Notes under the pieces: model-generated
The model's input: the letters and a program-made list of their open reading frames with translations, nothing else
Told to the model about the DNA's origin: nothing
Database searches by the model: none
Position numbers and translations under genes: made by a program
NCBI GenBank assembly: GCA_002434335.1
Contig: DJJW01000077.1
Coordinates: forward strand, 22,022-86,021
Length of the DNA: 64,000 nt
DNA from: Lachnoclostridium sp. UBA6558
Lineage (GTDB): Bacteria > Bacillota > Clostridia > Lachnospirales > Lachnospiraceae
Direction: 5' to 3'
Shown here: positions 61,950 to 64,000 of the stretch, piece by piece
How the letters are laid out: each line of letters begins with the position of its first letter
Position numbering within the stretch: the stretch's first letter is position 1

Positions 61950-62747
61950 ATGGAAACAGTCAATTATTTGGAACAGTACTACAGCGGTTATGATGAGGAA
62001 GGGAGGCTATTGCGAAAATACGGACAGGTGGAGTATCTGACCACAATGGCCTACATTCACAAACATCTTCCAGAGAAAGAACGTGCAGAATGTCGTATTC
62101 TGGAGGTTGGAGCAGGCACCGGAAGGTACTCTGTCGCACTAGCCAGGGAAGGATACCAGATAGATTCCATTGAGCTAATAGAATATAATCTGAATATCCT
62201 AAAGTCCAAAATAAAAGAGGAAGATAAGATTACTGCCAGGCAGGGAAATGTCTTGGATCTATCTGCGTATCCAGGTGAAACCTTTGACATGACATTAGTG
62301 CTTGGGCCAATGTACCACCTGTATAAGGAAGAAGAGAAGAAACAGGCATTAAGAGAGGCAATCCGAGTTACGAAAACAGGCGGTTATATTTTGGCAGCAT
62401 ATTGTATGAATGATGCTACAGTGCTGCAGTATTGTTTTGAACAGAACAAATTAAGAGAATGTCTGGAGAAGAACCTGCTGACAGAAGATTTTCATTGTAT
62501 ATCCACACCCAAAGAGCTTTTTGAACTGGTAAGGACAGAGGATATAAAGGAGCTGACCAAAGGATTGGGAGTGGAAAGAGTTAACCTCATTGCCACAGAC
62601 GGTGCTACCAACTATATGAGAGAAGTGATTGAAGAAATGGATGATGAATTATTTGATTATTATATAAGATACCATTTAAGCATATGTGAGAGGCAGGATT
62701 TGATTGGTGCAACTCATCATAGTTTGGATATTTTGAGAAAGGAGTAA
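61950..62747 (+). CDS. Class I SAM-dependent methyltransferase
   Basis: 265 residues. Motif I is ILEVGAGTGRYSVALAREGY (about 50-69), the acidic loop GNVLDLSAYPGETFDMTLVL and then GPMYHLYKEEEKKQALREAI, typical of the Methyltransf_11/25 group. No substrate motif is recognisable. AAAGGAGAG precedes ATG 61950. The GNAT gene starts 4 bases after the stop, so the two are co-translated. Confidence 0.88.
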   Translation: METVNYLEQYYSGYDEEGRLLRKYGQVEYLTTMAYIHKHLPEKERAECRILEVGAGTGRYSVALAREGYQIDSIELIEYNLNILKSKIKEEDKITARQGNVLDLSAYPGETFDMTLVLGPMYHLYKEEEKKQALREAIRVTKTGGYILAAYCMNDATVLQYCFEQNKLRECLEKNLLTEDFHCISTPKELFELVRTEDIKELTKGLGVERVNLIATDGATNYMREVIEEMDDELFDYYIRYHLSICERQDLIGATHHSLDILRKE

Positions 62748-62751
62748 GTTT

Positions 62752-63282
62752 ATGCTAACACCGGTATTGGAAACAGAAAGACTTCTTCTTCGCCCTTTAA
62801 AAGAAACGGATGCAGAAGAAATCTTTACGAACTGGGCAAGTAATCCCGAAGTTGCAAAGTATATGAGCTGGAGCACCCATTCTGATATAGAGGTAACAAA
62901 GGAATGGCTTCAAAGTATTCAAGCAAACATAGCAGCAGAGGATAAATATGACTGGGGATTTGTAAGAAAATCTGACAATAAACTCATTGGTAGCGGAGGA
63001 ATCTATTTTAAGGAAGAGAGAGGCATGTACACGGTTGGTTATAACCTGATGAGAGACTGCTGGAACCAGGGCTATACAACAGAAGCAGTGGCAAAGATAT
63101 TGGAGTTCGCTGTTAAGGATTTGGAGCAGAAAAGATTATTTGCCTACCACGCCAAGGAGAATCCCAATTCCGGAAAAGTTATGGAAAAGTTAGGTTTTCA
63201 CTACACAAAGGATACGGCATATGACAGTATGGACGGTAAAAGACATTTTGAAGCAAAGGAATATCTGTATGAAAGGACATAA
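62752..63282 (+). CDS. RimJ/RimL-type GNAT acetyltransferase
   Basis: 176 residues. It starts LTPVLETERLLLRPLKETDA, the standard opening of this group, with GYNLMRDCWNQGYTTEAVAK (acetyl-CoA site) and HAKENPNSGKVMEKLGFHYT. It could acetylate a protein N-terminus or a small amine. It is directly coupled to the methyltransferase upstream (4-base gap, GAAAGGAG inside the previous gene). Confidence 0.88.
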   Translation: MLTPVLETERLLLRPLKETDAEEIFTNWASNPEVAKYMSWSTHSDIEVTKEWLQSIQANIAAEDKYDWGFVRKSDNKLIGSGGIYFKEERGMYTVGYNLMRDCWNQGYTTEAVAKILEFAVKDLEQKRLFAYHAKENPNSGKVMEKLGFHYTKDTAYDSMDGKRHFEAKEYLYERT

Positions 63283-63320
63283 AAACAAGTCTTATTATAG
63301 TATAAAATGTCGTAATATAG

Positions 63321-63349
63321 TTGAATAATAATGAATTATTTGGTATAAT
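63321..63349 (+). promoter_or_regulatory. Predicted promoter of the PocR-domain gene
   Basis: TTGAAT (63321-63326) and TATAAT (63344-63349) with a 17-base spacer, 94 bases before the start. Confidence 0.65.
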
Positions 63350-63443
63350 GTACCTAAATATGGCGGATGGAGCATATTGGTTCAGTCTTAAATTGTTATT
63401 CAATAAAATTGCAGGGATTTTCCCAAAGCGGATAGGAGCAATT

Positions 63444-64000
63444 ATGACAGAGGATGCGGCAAGAAGTAAAGACAGAAGAGGGAATTATCAGGAGCTGGAC
63501 AATATTTCATTAACAGAGATTATTAGTGTGGATTTTTTGCAGAAGTTTCAGGATGCATTTACAAAGGCTATGGGAGTAGCAGGATTGACCACGGATGATA
63601 ATGGTGTACCGGTTACACAGCCATCAAATTTTACGGACTTTTGTATGAAGCTTTCCAGACAGACCAAGGAAGGTGCAAGAAGATGCAAAGAAAGTGATAT
63701 TTTCGGCGGTAAGGAAAGTGCCAGAACCGGTAAACCGGCAGTATATTACTGTGGCAGCGGTCTTATGGATTTTGGAGCACCCATAATCATAAATGGTAAG
63801 CAGATTGGCTCTATTCTGGGAGGGCAGGTCTTGCCGGAGGCACCGCAGAAAGAGAAGTATATAAAGATAGCGGAGGAAATCGGAGTAGATCCTGATGAAT
63901 ATTTGAAGGCACTTGACAAGGTAAAGATTGTCTCAGAGGAACAGCTAAGAGCTGCGGCAGATTTGTTATTTATTGTTACCAGTGAGATTTCCCAAATGGG
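63444..64000 (+). CDS. PocR ligand-binding domain sensor protein, N-terminal part
   Basis: Open to the window end (185 codons). After 25 residues the PocR domain begins: LTEIISVDFLQKFQDAFTKA, DNGVPVTQPSNFTDFCMKLS, RRCKESDIFGGKE and then PAVYYCGSGLMDFGAPIIIN, with Cys at the usual places. PocR domains bind small molecules in AraC regulators, histidine kinases and methyl-accepting proteins; the output domain lies outside the window. AGGAGCAATT precedes ATG 63444. Confidence 0.85.
   Translation, partial: MTEDAARSKDRRGNYQELDNISLTEIISVDFLQKFQDAFTKAMGVAGLTTDDNGVPVTQPSNFTDFCMKLSRQTKEGARRCKESDIFGGKESARTGKPAVYYCGSGLMDFGAPIIINGKQIGSILGGQVLPEAPQKEKYIKIAEEIGVDPDEYLKALDKVKIVSEEQLRAAADLLFIVTSEISQM

Overview
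The window reads as chromosomal DNA of a low-GC, anaerobic, spore-former-type Firmicute, most likely Lachnospiraceae near Lachnoclostridium/Anaerocolumna. This rests on the S11-S4-alpha-L17-EcfA1-EcfA2-EcfT-TruA-L13-S9 gene order, a long L17 with an internal insertion, strong AGGAGG ribosome sites, T-box control of amino-acid genes, and CD3324, LytTR/DUF3021 and PocR-type proteins. The assignment is inference; no database was searched.

Layout. 1-8.97 kb is the end of the ribosomal super-operon, with lepB inverted inside it. 8.97-13.2 kb is a decayed integrative element lodged at the 3' end of rpsI. It holds a frameshifted tyrosine integrase, phage-like gene scraps, a probable type I toxin-antitoxin module, a frameshifted XRE-type regulator, a threonine T-box followed by only the C-terminal domain of ThrRS, and a 2H phosphoesterase. 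13.3-34.7 kb is a set of short units: transglutaminase-like protein, PRPP synthetase-like protein, DUF1963 protein, GAPDH with a divergent AraC regulator, acetyltransferases, a LytTR/DUF3021 pair, DUF2935, TauE/SafE, DUF2798, HxlR regulator with flavin reductase, acyltransferase, NUDIX, HAD, UDP-sugar pyrophosphorylase, CD3324 and DUF1062 proteins.

34.7-39.5 kb is a compact unit: a FadR-type GntR regulator divergent from hypB, a 920-residue Fe-S/flavin oxidoreductase, and hypA. The same 11-bp operator-like palindrome lies before the regulator and before hypB, and no hydrogenase genes are present. 39.5-44.3 kb has an unassigned branched RNA, an ABC-F protein with an attenuator-type leader, a Y-family polymerase with two SOS boxes, and a TrmO-like protein. 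44.5-47.3 kb has an APH-like kinase, a broken GmtX-like gene and a tyrosine phosphatase. 47.9-53.9 kb is an ABC-2 exporter with a two-component system and an acetyltransferase. 53.9-57.2 kb has a MITE-like palindrome, a valine T-box, ilvB and ilvN. 57.4-64 kb has an HTH/BtrH-like protein, a lysine T-box with lysS, a 49-residue orphan peptide gene, a methyltransferase, an acetyltransferase and a truncated PocR-domain protein.

Three T-boxes (Thr, Val, Lys) share one local frame: specifier triplet, six bases, GAGC. Reading the triplets ACC, GTA and AAA from that frame matches the downstream genes thrS remnant, ilvB and lysS. Several intergenic regions carry AT- or purine-rich degenerate tandem repeats of about 9 to 43 bp.
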